Position numbers and translations under genes: made by a program. Of a DNA stretch of 64,000 nt, positions 46,500-59,278 are shown in pieces. Numbering within the stretch: the first letter of the stretch is position 1; every line of letters starts with the position of its first letter. This DNA is from Artemisia argyi (Eukaryota > Streptophyta > Magnoliopsida > Asterales > Asteraceae): NCBI GenBank assembly GCA_030686995.1, contig CM060686.1:75405757-75469756 (forward strand). Direction: 5' to 3'. Under the pieces are notes generated by a model. The model saw only the letters and a program-made list of their open reading frames with translations. It ran no database searches and was not told where the DNA came from.

Positions 46500-48535
46500 T
46501 TAGCCAAAGGGTTTGTCTCTACTAGGGTTTACTTCGGTTTATTGTTTGTCGTTTATTTGGATCTGGTTGTTTCGAATATGTTTTTATTGGTGTTTAGGGT
46601 TTGTTTCTGATGTCGAATATTGGAGAGAAGTATCAAACTAGTACAGGTCCTGTACTTAGAGTTAATGTTGAGGAGTTGAGTGATCGCTTCAAATGTTTGA
46701 AGGGGATTAACCCTAGTGCTACGCAAACCAGGCATGCGGTTAGGGTTGTTAAGAATTCTAATGATAATTTTGATGTCCATGTTGTCGAATCTGTTATTAA
46801 TAAAGATGGTTGTGTTGGTGTTGATTCCGTTAATGTGTTACATGATCCTACCATCGTAAGAAACCCTAACTTGGGAGATGATCATGTAAAGTACGTGGAG
46901 CATGGTACTACTAACGAGACGGACCATACTGTTAGCATTGGTGAGTCGATCTCTGAATCGACAATGAGCCCTAACAGTGGGAATGATGATGTTGTTGGAG
47001 CCATGGGTGGTGATCATACGGGTTTGCAATACCCTAGTATTGAGGCTGTTGTAGAATCGATGCTAGCTATTAAGTCCACTCTTAAGCATGTGAAGCCGGT
47101 TTCACATGCACCTATTGATACAGGTAATTTGAATCAGGGTGGGATTAGCGCATGCATACCTGATGGTGATGGGATTAGCGTGTCAACTTCTGTTGGAAGA
47201 ATGAAGCAGACTCAATCACATGTGGCTGAATCTATACATGATGCTACCTCTAATGTTGACCAGTTTGTGATTAATGCATGTAATGATTTTAATACAGCTA
47301 TGAATAAAGTTCAAGTTGAGAATGCAAAGAATGCTGCTAGTGTTGATCTTAAATCTGGTTCTAACAATACGATGGGCTCGGATTTGCCTAGTAATACGGT
47401 TGGAACTGGAGTGAAGTCGGTCTCTTATGCGGGTGCTACTTCAAATGATCCTAAAAAACATGTGTCTAATTTTCGTCGATTGGAATGTAGCAATAAAAAG
47501 ACTGGAGTTGATTTGTCTGTCCCGATGAAAGTTGTTGAAGAGGTGAATACTAGTTCGAGAATACACTTTATGGTTATTTTCTTGGTCATCGCATTGCTTT
47601 TCCTGTTGTTGATTATTATGTACGCAATGTGTGGGCTAAGTATGGTATACAAAAGGTTATGATGAATGCTAAGGGGTTCTTTTTCTTTAAGTTCACTACG
47701 AAGAAAGGTGTTGATGATGTTCTTGAAAATGGTCCATGGCTGATTAGAAATGCTCCTATTATTCTTAAACCATGGACATTGAACACCAATTTACTTAAAG
47801 AGGATTTGACCAACATTCCGGTGTGGGTCAAATTTCATGATGTTCCTCTTGCCATGTTCTCTGATGACGGTCTGAGTCTTCTTGCTACATTGATTGGTAC
47901 GCCGAAAATTTTAGATGCCTATACTAGTAAAATGTGCAAGGAATCATGGTCATCCTATTCCGTCTACCTAATGGGAACAAAGGAAGTTGGTTCTACTCCT
48001 ATTTTTGAGAAAATTGGTAAGCTTGAAAAGCTACTTATTGATGGGAAAGCTACTCTTGTGGATGATAATGGTCATCCTATTCCGTCTACCTCTTCCACTA
48101 AGAGGGCTAACCCATTTTCAAAGGTGGGTGAGGTTGTGGTTTTTGATAGTGATGATGATGAGGTTCTTAACACGTTCGACGAATCAGCAAATCTTTTTGA
48201 TGGTGGTTATGAGCGTGAAGATGAGTTTGATCACTATGATGATTATTCGAAGCAAATTTATGATCTTCCAGTGAATTTGGATGCTCTTAATGCCATTTAT
48301 GGCTTTAATCTCTAAGGTCGTAGGAAGTAGTTTATATTTTTGTCAGAGTCTTTTGTTATCATGTGGTTAGTTGTTTTGTTTTCTTGTTTAGAAAACATGA
48401 AGTATCTTGTTATGTAAACTTTTCGCCTACGTAACGGGCTGAGATATGAGATTCACCCATATCCGTTGTACTTAAATGTTTTTTGGAGTAATATATTTAC
48501 CGGGTCGTTAACCTTTAAAAAAAATAAATAAATAA
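46500..48535 (+). mobile_element. ORF1-only LINE derivative
   Basis: A LINE-type ORF1 (broken) is followed directly by a 3' UTR and an A-rich tail with a TAAA repeat (48512-48538); ORF2 is absent. The tail start atatatttaccgggtcgtt resembles the other LINE's end. The 5' boundary is approximate and no target duplication was found. It would have needed enzymes in trans. Confidence 0.7.
46610..48315 (+). pseudogene. LINE ORF1 protein (DUF4283), one frameshift and an internal deletion
   Basis: From ATG 46610 the frame encodes a low-complexity N-terminal part, then shifts by one base near 47550. Downstream, in the second frame, the DUF4283 domain follows: YGYFLGHRIAF, WAKYGIQKVMM, FFFFKFTTKKGVDDVLENGPWLI, then VPLAMFSDDGLSLLATLIGTP. 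After MCKESW the sequence jumps to a Gly/Lys-rich C-terminus, skipping the usual zinc-knuckle region; at the jump is a 24-bp copy (47946-47969) of sequence found again at 48068-48091. The acidic C-terminal end finishes with TAA at 48313-48315. As in the first LINE, the protein would bind element RNA. Confidence 0.78.
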
Positions 48536-48774
48536 ATAAAACTTTGCGTCCCCCATTATTTGTTTATTAGTATTTTTTTCCCGCTTATTCCTGATCTGGA
48601 TTGTAAAAGTAGAAATCCTAATTTCACTATTTTTATGAACTTAGGAAACTTTACAAAATATCTCAAATAACTACTAAATCTCGCGATACTAAAGTAACAG
48701 CAGGGACATGCAATGTAAATTGACAACTATTAGACTACTAGTAACAAGATCACAACAAGTGATCAAATTAACTA

Positions 48775-48960
48775 GGGTGTAACTTGTAAGCGAGCCAAGC
48801 TTTTATCAAGTAACTCGAGCTCAAGTTCAAATTCGACTTGATCGAGCAAAGCGTTTATCGAGCTCAAGCTCAGAAAACTGGCTCGAAACATATAATGAGT
48901 TGAGCTCGAGCTTTTGATAGCTCGGCTCAAGCGGTTATCGAGCTTTTCGAGCCTTAGTAT
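48775..48960. repeat. Remnant rich in gctcgagct motifs
   Basis: Repeated gagctcgagc / tcaagctc strings after agggtgtaact. A shorter relative lies in the first gene's intron at about 1605-1700. The base pattern resembles non-autonomous hAT ends (agggtgt start), but termini and target duplication are not clear. The rest of 48540-49018 has no gene. Confidence 0.4.
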
Positions 48961-49028
48961 AGATATATTTTCTTAGTATTTTTATATACTTAAATAAAGA
49001 CCGATTTGAATATAAACCTAATTATAAG

Positions 49029-49325
49029 AGTTAATTACATAAATGGTCACTATGGTTTGTCCATTTTTTCACATTTAGTCACCGAATTTTTTTTGACATA
49101 CATGGTTACTGAAGTTTCAAATCGTTACAAATTCAGTCAATTTCGTTACATAAATGGTAACTGAAGTTTCAAACCACAGTGACCATTTATGTAACAAAAA
49201 TGAAATCTTAATGACCGAATTTGTAACGATTTGAAACTTCAGTGACCATGTCTATCAAAAAAAAAAGTTCAGTGACTAAATGTGAAAAACTAGACAAACC
49301 ACAGTGACCATTTATGTAATTAACT
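49029..49325. mobile_element. Fold-back MULE-type MITE
   Basis: The ends agttaattacataaatggtc and its complement extend for about 70 bp of inverted repeat, with more internal inverted copies. Flanks ctaattataag (49018-49028) and ataattataag (49326-49336) match at 10 of 11, fitting Mutator-like target duplications of 9-11 bp. No coding sequence. Confidence 0.8.
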
Positions 49326-49485
49326 ATAATTATAAGGACTAACTCTATAAGGATAAAATATTTTCTAGCCTCGGTTATGAGAATTTTATTGTTGGTTTTA
49401 ATACTCTTAAAAATATCTAATTTGGTTTTCAAACGGTTACGTATTTCTTTTCTAGTTTGTGATTCGAAATCATATACAAATTTTA

Positions 49486-50808
49486 GGGGGTTGGCAACAC
49501 CCCTCACTCCAAATCCCTTCACTCACTTACAACCAATCTTCTTATGCCACATTATTCTTTCACCTTTTCCTTCACTCACCCATTTTTTGTTGGCATCACA
49601 CCACTCACCCTTCACTCATTTTTTTTTTTTTTTTTTTTTTAAATTGTATTAAAATTTATTAAAAGACTAAAATTTCATTAAAATTAAATAAACATTACAT
49701 AATCTTATTAAAAAACATAAAATACCATTACATAATACTAAAAAACTAATTTTCATCGTTTTCATCGTCCACCTCGAGGTATGGTAATTGTTGAGTGTGA
49801 ATATGTTCCATAAGATCAAATCGGACATGAAAATGGTATCTTCATATCAAATCTCGGCTAAGGCTGCTTCGTCAAACACCGGTTGGATCGGAGGATCCAG
49901 AATATGAACCGGCGAGATTACGGTACCGACGTCATGTATAATCATGTTATGCAATATGACACACGTATAAACTAGTTTACTAATTCTTTCTATTGTGTGT
50001 TGCCGTAAGGCTCGATTCAGTATACCCCATTTACCCTTGAGAACAACAAATGCCCGTTCAACATCCTTTCGAGTCGACTCTTGTACTTTCTTGAACTTTT
50101 TCTCTTTCGGGTCGGTTAAATATTTGAACGCTTTAACAAAAGTAGACCATGCCGGATATATGTCATCGGTTAGATAGTAGCCACGCTTGTACATATGGCC
50201 ATTCACAACAAATGGGCACTTAGGTGCCGTACCATTACGCTCGGTGAGGAATAGCGGAGATTGCATCACAACATTCACATCATTGTATGGTTGTGAAACT
50301 TTTTTTCACCTTCCTGTGAAACTTTTAGGCATACGATACCTATTTTCAAAAAATTGACCGTCGAATTTCGGATTTTCACAAAAATAATCACGATGCAATC
50401 TTTGTGCAGCATTGATTAGATTGCGTTTTACTGATTTTCGTGTCGACCCAGCCGTATCTTCGTCAATCGCGGCAACAAAAACATCGAGACTACTATCGTT
50501 ATACCACTCGAACGGCTCATCTAAAAATAAAGTCGAACCAATTCTTTTATGCTCCATATAGTTGCATTTATAGCGGTATAATTTTATTTTATTATTTTTT
50601 ATTTTTTTTATTTTTTTTTGTCTCTTGGTATTGTGTTGTCCAACGGTCCAAAATAGAGAGCTCCAACGTTCGTTTTTTTTTTCTCGTGCGGTAAACTTCC
50701 CCGCAACCCCCCCCCCCCCTCCCCCCGTGCGGTACTGATGTACCGGCGGCAGTGTTCCTGCACAGGAAACACCCCGTACCATGCCTCCCCGCGTGTGTTG
50801 CCAACCCC
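49486..50808 (-). mobile_element. PIF/Harbinger transposon, internally deleted, TTA target duplication
   Basis: Ends gggggttggcaacac and, inward from the right, ggggttggcaacac; flanked by TTA on both sides (49483-49485 and 50809-50811), the PIF/Harbinger rule. About 1.32 kb. Inside is a minus-strand transposase reduced to its N- and C-terminal parts. A C-run (50707-50726) sits near the right end and a T-run (49620-49640) near the left. Confidence 0.88.
49847..50557 (-). pseudogene. PIF/Harbinger transposase (Plant_tran type), middle deleted
   Basis: Starts at ATG 50557 with an acidic N-terminal segment leading into QRLHRDYFCENPKFDGQFFENRYRMPK, typical of these nucleases. At about 50303-50326 the middle is missing and the frame then resumes at [14 protein letters not shown] and runs through [17 protein letters not shown] to [14 protein letters not shown], which carries the last catalytic acidic residue. 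The section with the first two catalytic aspartates is lost. The string tgtgaaactttt stands on both sides of the junction (50292-50303 and 50315-50326). Stops by 49847. It cannot be active but could be mobilised in trans. Confidence 0.8.
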
Positions 50809-50811
50809 TTA

Positions 50812-52474
50812 TAAACAAAACAACCCAAACGTTCAAATACTCTTTAATTGTTCATTCTTTTGACATGCCAGAAGAATGAAAATCAAAGAGGGGACGCGTT
50901 CTCTTTGGTCTTCTCTTTATTCTCCATTACTAATAATAGTCTTATTTCAGATATGAACTTTTTTGCATGTTTCCCTTTAATTACTATTTTAGTATTTTAC
51001 ATGATATATGCTCCCTTGTCCTGTTCGTAGGACTGATTGCCCGATCGGCAGGGGCCGGCGCAAGATTAATTTTCTTTTTCATATACTGATAGACACTAGA
51101 AAATCGAAACTATGCATATTTATACAAACGCGTGGTTCTAAGATGACTAAATTAAAGTTCATTCATGCACTAGTGACTTTTCTTGTGTCAAATACCAGCT
51201 GTTTCATAGATCACCAACCCAATTGACATTTAAGTTTCAACATACAAGTATACAAGTTGTAATACAAGTATGATAGCAGTCAACGAAGTGCATACTTCGA
51301 CTAATAAAGTGAAAAAGAAGTATCATTTGACTTGTCACAAAAGGACAGGAAAACACATTTTCTCTTTAATATATCGATATCTTTTACTCCAGGCTTTCGA
51401 ATTAGTTGATTCATTTATTTATTTGTTTATTTATTTTTAACATTTTTGTTGTATGTCAGTATTTGGTGAATGGTGATATATAAAGATCAGCATTGATTGG
51501 CATGCCTAATTGGTATGCCTAAATGGTATGTCTAATCTATGTGGCAGCATACTACTGGTGACTGGAGAGGGACCCGCTTTCATACAATCCATTAAACCAT
51601 TGTCACATCAATTTAGTCACACAATTAGTAATATTTTTAGACATCCAAATCATTTCTCTATAAAGATAAGAGTAAATGACACGAATCATCATGTGGTTTG
51701 CATTGACTTACATATATGGTCTTTTGACATTTTTTTTAATGCAAATAGTCCTTAACTTGAAAATCCTTAACACACATGGTCCTTTTAACTAAACAACCGT
51801 CTATTTTAACAGTCAAAACAATCATGTCACTTATACATGAAAGTAAAATTGTCTTTTTCTTGTTATTTGTTTCCGCCCACACCATTCCACTTTCATTCCC
51901 TCCCTTTATTCACACATTTCCTAAATTAAAATGAGAATAATGAACAGCAAATTAGAGATACATCAACTTGAATTATATGCATTTTTAATATTTTAGATGC
52001 GTTATGATATATTTTTTAGCAAAAAATTATATACATATACATATATTATATGCATTTTATCAAGTTAGGCGAATCATTGTATTTTTCATCTCTTGTGGGT
52101 CAAATTTGTTGCAAGAACTACTTTGCATCGTTTTCACTTTAAAACCACTTTCGAAACTAATTGAGATGTACCTAAAATGAACAGAAATGCATCTAATTCA
52201 AGTCAATGCTTCTCACATGTGTGGTTATAGTTATTTTTCATCTCCTGACTAAATTTTTACCCACTCGACAATTACTATCTCTCTCCAAAATTCATCAGCC
52301 ACACTATCTCTTCAAACAAGTTACATTCTTTAACTTCTTTCACAAACTCTTCACCAAGTTTTGTTTTATAAATGAAATAAAACAATCTATAACATAACAC
52401 CCTGAAAGTATATTTGGTAGAGAAAAAAATGATTAAAAAAATTATTGAACCATCTACATTTCCTTCATTTGATA
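50812..52474. other. Intergenic with a MULE-like remnant
   Basis: No credible gene. 51671-51810 reads like a decayed MULE-type end (catgtggtttgcattgac, atatggtcttttgac, catggtccttttaac). The rest is AT-rich. Confidence 0.45.
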
Positions 52475-52639
52475 TGCCAAAGTAGTCGTGCATAAAACGG
52501 TTAACTGGTTCGGTTTGACGACCGGGTTACCGAACCGGTTTGAGTCAACGACCAGAAAAACCGAGCCGGCCGATTAACCAGTTCAGTTACAAACCGACAC
52601 TCGAGAGGAAAAAACCCAACTGGTTGAAATCGGTTTGGG

Positions 52640-53230
52640 TACGGTTCGTGACCAACTTTTTTCTTTTTTAATATTTTTTGTTTCGTTTTTCGTCATTTAT
52701 ACAAACTAAATTGAATAAATCCAACTTTTATTTAATACAACGGAAATGCAACTGAAAGGAAATACATTATCAAACATAAAACATCAAAAGCTACTCAACA
52801 TTGACTCGTCGAGGCTCGAATGCCGAGCAATACTTCATGAAATGAGCCCTCAACGCCGAGCTGGAAAGGGAATTCATTAAACGGAAGCAATGCTTACATT
52901 GAGCCTTTCTCGTACCATTCAACATTAGGACGTAGTTTAAATTATCCCAAGGATCTGGATTACGGTTGTATGGTAAAACCGCAACAATCAGTGGTGCAAT
53001 AGCCTCCTATCCGTGATTTGCATTTGCCATTAGTGTATTACTTTCGGTTTTGATTTTTAGAGTATATTTTGTATAAAAGTTGTAAATAAACAAAAATACA
53101 ACCTCTCTATTTATACTAAATATAAAATGGCAAAAAATTTAAATTCAAAATTCAAATTTTACCTGCCTCCCCACTCAAAATTTAAATTCAAAATTTGAAA
53201 ACTCAAAAAATTCACCGGTTTTTAACCAGT
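52640..53230 (-). repeat. Internally deleted second hAT copy
   Basis: Contains a tail stretch (acttttatttaatac...caactgaaaggaaatacat) like that at 53360-53420, joined at about 52810-52840 directly to a 5' stretch (gcaatgcttacattgagcc, ggacgtagtttaaattatccc, ttactttcggttttgattttt) like that at 55450-55640. The entire coding middle is missing. Confidence 0.75.
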
Positions 53231-53478
53231 TAACCAGCTTTTTTTCTTTTTCTTTTTTTTTCCGCCAAGACGCCAAGTTCAAATTTGAATTTTCAAAAAA
53301 CAGTTTGACCGGTTATTAACCAGTTATTTTTTTCTCCGTTTTTCGTCGTTTATACAAAGTAAATTGAATAAATTTCAACTTTATTTAATACATAAAAAAT
53401 ACAACTGAAAGGAAATACATCGTGAAAGAAAATACATCAAACATAATACATAAACTTAAAAAATTATACATCGAAAGG

Positions 53479-55615
53479 CTACTCGAAAATGTCTTCATCG
53501 GATCCGATGGACCTAGCTTCGGAAGTAGCTTCATCTTGTCTTATTTCTTCATCGGAAAGCATTTCGGCTACACCATCTTGCACCTCTTCCTCGTAGATAT
53601 CTTCTTCAAAGTCTAAGGCGTTTTCACGATTTGATTTGTGTTGTCTTAGCTTGGTTGCGTCCAAGTGATCTTTCAAACACATACACATCTCCAAAGAAGC
53701 CGATGTGAGACTTGTTCTTCTGTTTGATAACACCCTTCCACTTGTTGAAAAAGCGGATTTAGAAGCTACCAAAGTAGCTTGTATACTTAGTACATCTCGA
53801 GCCATTCGGGATAGAACGGGAAACATTGTTTCCTTTGCTTTCCAAAACGCAAAAACATCAAAGTTTTCAACTTGTTCGGTCGGAATATGTGAGATAAAAT
53901 CGGTTGTGCTATATCTTACATATTTATTGTTTCTCAAACGATCACTCTTTGCCCGTTTGTTGGGATTTTCTCTTAACTTTTGAAGCAATCCATGTATCCC
54001 TCTATGCGACCTCGATGATGAAGAAGAACCCGAACTCACTGAAGGAGTTGGGTTACCATATTTTTCAAAATAATATGCCCATAAACCTTCCAAGGAATTG
54101 TTAAAAGACACTTTTGCATCATCACCAAAGTTCTCGTTAGTATCAAAACACCCCAAATCAGTTGTAATCAAGTCGATAAGTAACTCTACCCGGCTTACAT
54201 TATCACATGGATTTAATGCGGCCGCACAAGTAAATATCGATGGAAAACTTTCAAAATATTTTCTAACCTTTTCTTTCATTGGTGAAACCATATTTGTATA
54301 TATATACCACCATTTAATTCAAATGAGGCCATACTTGAACACATTAAGTATAGTTGCTCGAGTACCAAATGAGATGTTGGATAATAAACTCCCGATAATT
54401 TTGTTAAGGCGTTGAAGAAAGCTTCAAGTAATCGGGTTAGTTTTTCAATAGTCTCCTAATGGTCGACCAAAAATGGAACACACTTACCCTTTGCCGATAA
54501 TTTGTCATGAAAATTTTGTAAAGTCACATTTTGTTTTAAACCACTTATGAACATAAGATAAGTGGAATTCCATCTTGTATCAATATCAAAATTAGGTGAC
54601 AAACAAGGTTTCCCCGCATCAACACACATCCGAATGTAGTTATTATATATTGTAGTACCATTTTTAAAAATATCTGCTAACATTCTTCTAAAACATTCTT
54701 TCATTTCATGCATTATGGGATCATTTAATCCCGCTTGCACAGCCAAGTTAATGATGTGTGCAACACATCGAGTATGATAAAAATCGCCATTAAAGGGTGG
54801 CTTGTCTTCCATTTTCAGTCTACACATTGCATTTGTGTCATTACTAGCATTATCTAATGTAATTGATTTTTTATTTATTTATTTATTTATTTTTTTGTGA
54901 AAAGTGATATTTGACGAACACTTTTCTCAACACTTTGAATAAAGAACTTCCCATGTGAGGAACCTGAAAGTTTTCAAATGAAATGACTCGCTTCATCATT
55001 TGCCAACTTTCGGGATCAATCCAATGTACGGTAACACAAACGTACGAAAATGGCAAATTATGAGGAGCGGACCAAACATCCGTTGTTAAATTAACACAAC
55101 CATCTAAATTTATAAAAAACATATTGTAATTCTTGTTTGGCCGTTTTTCACATTTTCATAGCATCGTGTTTTAGAGTCATACGACTTACATAATTTTACA
55201 TTGGTTGGACATGATTCTGAAACACCTCCGTCGTATCCGAGTCGTCAAAATGGTTGAACGGCAAACCTCGTCGAATCACCAAATCGGCAAATTGTTGACG
55301 AACTACTTCATGATCGTATACAAAAATACTTCCGTCCCGACCCATAGACGATTGACCCACTTTCGGAACCGTTTTGAGTTCCTTGCAATACTTCTGTTTG
55401 ATATGAGCCCTCTACGTTGAGTTGGAACCGGCAAACATTATACTCAAGCAATGCTTACATTGAGCCTTTTTCTTGCCATCCGATATTAGGACGTAGTTGT
55501 AGTTTTCCCAAGGATCTTTTACACGGTCGCATGGTAAAATTTTGACAATCTTAGGTGCACTTGATGAACCAGCTTCAGTGGTGTTGCCCGTGTTGGTGGT
55601 GTTTGAACTTGCCAT
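53479..55615 (-). pseudogene. hAT transposase (BED zinc finger to hATC domain), several frameshifts
   Basis: Starts at ATG 55615 with a Ser/Thr-rich leader and a BED finger beginning (DPWENYNYVLISDGKKKAQCKHC), which then loses frame near 55420. A middle piece at 55122-54883 has the LTTDVWSAPHNLPFSYVCVTVHWID pattern of the catalytic core. Another at 54827-54456 holds CVAHIINLAVQAGL and DTRWNSTYLM. The last, 54291-53479, carries the hATC dimerisation domain (FDVFAFWKAK, MARDVLSIQATLVASKSAFSTSGRV) and an acidic tail. The pieces fall in different frames, so at least three shifts or deletions separate them. It would cut and paste hAT ends of this type. Confidence 0.85.
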
Positions 55616-56175
55616 TAGTGAAATACTTTCGGTTTTGATTTTTAGATTATATTTTGCTACTAGGAAAGTTGTAAATAAACCATAACACAACCCCTCTATT
55701 TATACTAAACAATAAATGACAAAATGGTAAATTTTAAACCAAAAATTCAAAAATTCGGAATCCCCGCTCCTTCCCGCTCTCCCGCCCACCATTTGAATTC
55801 AAAATTTGAAATTCAAAAAAACAAAAAAAAAACGCTCCAAACCGGTTCGAATAACCGGTTCCAAAAAACCGATTCCCTAACCGGTGTATAATTCAAAATC
55901 CCAAACCGACGGTTTGTGGAAAAAACAAAACGGTTTAGGTCAAAACTAGTTTTGACCGTTTGGTTTTTTGGTTAACTTTCGGTTCCGGTTCGGTTAACCG
56001 GTTATGATGTGCACCTCTATGCCAAAGGAAGAAATCGAAAGAATTAAATCTCCTTCCAAATTCTCACTAGTGCATTATTTTTTGTTGTTATTTTCATTTC
56101 ATTTTGATGAAAATGGGTTTTTTCATCTTTTGTTTTGAAAGTGACAAAGATTATCCGGGCATAAAAAAGAAGTTC

Positions 56176-59100
56176 TGTCACAACTCACCATTTCAAGTCA
56201 TTTCGGGTCATTTCCCGAACTTTGGAAAAACACTATTCATCAAACACTATTCATCAGTTTACTATTCATCATTTTTGGTGTCAGTTTGACATTCCGAGAA
56301 GCATTCAGAAATTTTACTATTCACTGAACACTATTCATTGCGGGAAAAGATTTCATCATTCACGTACATTACACATTTCATCGTAAATTTAGTTTACGGG
56401 TATTCAAATTCGCGTAACCGTATTGGTTCAGGTGCGAATTCATGCATTATCAGTAAGGACACTGCATACGGACTAGAGACAGTCTGCATATCATCAGTAG
56501 GTCATTTACATGTTATACCACTCTTAGGATTTTCAAATTTATATATTTGATACATTTAACGTTTTCCTTATAATTATTTATAAATAAACGTTAACACATG
56601 GTTTATACGCGACGAATATATCTAAATATTCCCACAATGGTCCCGACATATTTTTATATCCATTTTATCATCATAAAAGTTATAACATTCAGTTACCCAG
56701 TATTTTGGAAATTTATTTTATTTATAACGTAAGCTTATGAATATAACGACGGTTTTCGTGAAAACTAAACAATAATCACCCGAACACTCAGTAACTGTAC
56801 CCAACATATTTTTAACATTTTTATGACTTTATTAAGTCCCGGTCAACTTTGTTAACATTTATTTTTAGCAAACCCGGTACCCGATTATAACAAATACTTA
56901 CACTGAACTACAACTAATAATACACTATATCTTCTAAGTGATCAAAACCGACTTTGCATCTCTTTTTCACATTAAAAACCGGCCACATGCCCTCCCCTAG
57001 ACACTATGTGATTTCATTTTAACCTCATGTATTTATGTACAAGTATTATACAATATAACTATCCTAATATTTATCAAAAACCCCATAAACACCTTTTTAC
57101 ATAAACATACACATTCATAGAATCATAAACTCATTTTTTCTCATCTCTTTCACCCCAAAACCCAAAACCCACCACCCATATATGATCCATAACCAAAATC
57201 CATTATTTTTCAAAGTACAAAGCATCAAAGTTGTTCATTTCATCATCCTAATCAAGAATCATAACACAAAAACACAAGTAATCCAAGATTTCTCATCATC
57301 TAATCACCTATTATTTCAAAGTGAGTATTCAAATTTATTTTCATGTTTTCATCTAATTAACACTTATATCTCATAGTATTCATGCTTAATTTCATGCACA
57401 AACTAGTTATACCACTTTATTTTTGAAGACTTTTTGAACATACAAACCCTAGATTGTGATTTAGGTGTTCCTTTGTTAAATTAACTTGATTACTAGTCAT
57501 TAGGAATCCATGGCACCCTAAGAAGGTGTATGGTAGGATTAGTATAGATTTGTGGTGTTTGCAAGAGATTTGGTTGAAGTAAAAACTAGTTTTGAACCTT
57601 GGAAATGGATTTCTAACAAGTTTATAAACATGCTGTCCCATTTTGGTAAATTCTGGAAAATCAGTAAACATAAAGGAAACTTTGGCAAAATTTTTAGAAA
57701 ATACTTTCAAAAACGAATCCGTAGGCGAAAGAACGGATTAAAAAGAGTTTATAACGAAGAAGTTATGATTTTTGCAAGTTTATTGACGAAAACTATTTTC
57801 CGGAAAAATACATGCTGATGGACGTTTTTCGTCGGACAAAAAGAGACTTTAGACGTAACCCGGAGGGGTCAAGCTTTCCAAAATATATTACTACATGTTA
57901 AGACGTAACCGTGGATATAAAGAACAAGTAAAACGGGCTTATAACGACAAAGATATTCACGTTTCAATATCGGCAAAAATCCTCTATAATTGACAGCTTT
58001 TATAAATAATAATAACACTACGTACTAAATTCTAGATTTTCTAGAAATATTAACCAAGTACCCAATTTCATAACTAATGATGTATTAGTGATTACAAGTA
58101 TATTTTCATTACTACAAGGCGTTATTTCAAGGATTTCAAACCGAGGATTTCAACACAAACATTGGTACATACGATATATATATAAGTATATATATTACAA
58201 CTAGTTTATTTTTCTAATAGCCATATTTTTCCTAAGTCTTGGAATATATACTTTTGATAACAACAAGTGTTTTTCAAAGAGTAGAGTGGTATAGGAAACA
58301 TGTGCATGAACATTCATAACATCATTTCATGATCTAAAGAAGATCGTTCATCATTCATATTAGGTTGCGGCTAGTGTGCGCGCCTTGTTTTCAGCTCATT
58401 ACATGTTCATGGTACCATCATATTGGGTTGCGGCAACCAATTGTTCATTGTTGTTCATTTCACTTCATCACAGTTTCATCAGTTAAGGTGAGTTTTCATA
58501 GCCCCGTTTTCAATTCAACATTTTTGATTGTTTTCAAATCCCACGGGGGGGAATACATTGCATCAACCATTTTTGTACGAGCCCAAGTATCAAAACCCAT
58601 GTACATAGCTTAAGTTACCTTGCCATGTGATAAGTCCCCTGTAACATCATGAACCGTTAATTTACCGTTAAGCGAGAGTGAGTGGATAGATCTATCGAGG
58701 GTGACGCCTCCATCCGTGGTAGTGATTACCAACAGTAAGCGGATGCATGTCATGTCTTTTACATTTGAGTGTTTCGGCAGAACATTCAGGAGGGGCATAG
58801 AATTTCATCAGTCATAGCTTCGGTGTCATGAGCTTAAGGTCAATTGTACAATTTTCATGAGATTTTTATCTTGCACTTTTACTTGTGGTGGCCGTACATC
58901 ATTACATTTTACAAACCTATGGAATTCACCAACATTCGTGTTGACGTTTTAGCAATGTATTTCAGGTTATTAAGGTAGCTCATGTGACTTGCATTTGAAC
59001 CTTCATGGAGTCGCGGAGTCGACGCGTCTCATCATTATTTCATGCACTTATGTAAACATTTGATCTAGTATGACTTGTTTTTCTTAAACATGCAACACAT

Positions 59101-59263
59101 TTTGGGGACCTCATTTTGTAAACTCTGGATTATTTCAATGATCAAATGCAGTATTTTCCAAACGACACTTTAGGTCGTTCAATGTAACTGTAACTGTGGT
59201 GCTATGACAGACACCCCCAGGTATTCCATTCCGCTGCAAGTCAGGTAAATTGGGGGTGTGACA
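56176..59263 (+). repeat. 5' LTR of a Ty3/gypsy retrotransposon
   Basis: Starts TGTCACA (56176) and ends TGTGACA (59263), an inverted repeat at LTR ends, and is followed three bases later by a primer-binding site. The 3.09-kb length suits large plant gypsy LTRs. No ORF here looks real; frames of 60-105 codons are treated as chance. The 3' LTR is outside the window, so the start is inferred. 56028-56175 before it shows nothing. Confidence 0.7.
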
Positions 59264-59265
59264 GA

Positions 59266-59278
59266 TTGGCATCAGAGC
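59266..59278 (+). promoter_or_regulatory. tRNA-Met primer-binding site of the gypsy element
   Basis: ttggcatcagagc, one base from the common tggtatcagagc form complementary to initiator tRNA-Met, three bases after the LTR end. It primes minus-strand cDNA synthesis. Confidence 0.78.

Larger units (their letters stand above)
52483..56019 (-). mobile_element. hAT transposon with perfect 8-bp target duplication and an inner deleted copy
   Basis: Flanked by tgccaaag (52475-52482 and 56020-56027). Ends tagtcgtgcataaaacggtt and, inward from the right, tagaggtgcacatcataacc share the TAG..GTGCA core and lead into aaccggttaacc repeats. The minus-strand transposase is broken. Near the left end, 52640-53230 repeats both the 3' tail region (compare 53330-53420) and the BED start region (compare 55390-55740), so a second, internally deleted hAT lies head-to-tail with the main one, its boundary marked by ccggtttttaaccagttaac-like TIR remnants at 53214-53330. 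Confidence 0.85.

Noticed and set aside
56104..58798. Short ORFs within the gypsy LTR
   Set aside because: Chance frames in a 3.1-kb LTR with no domain.
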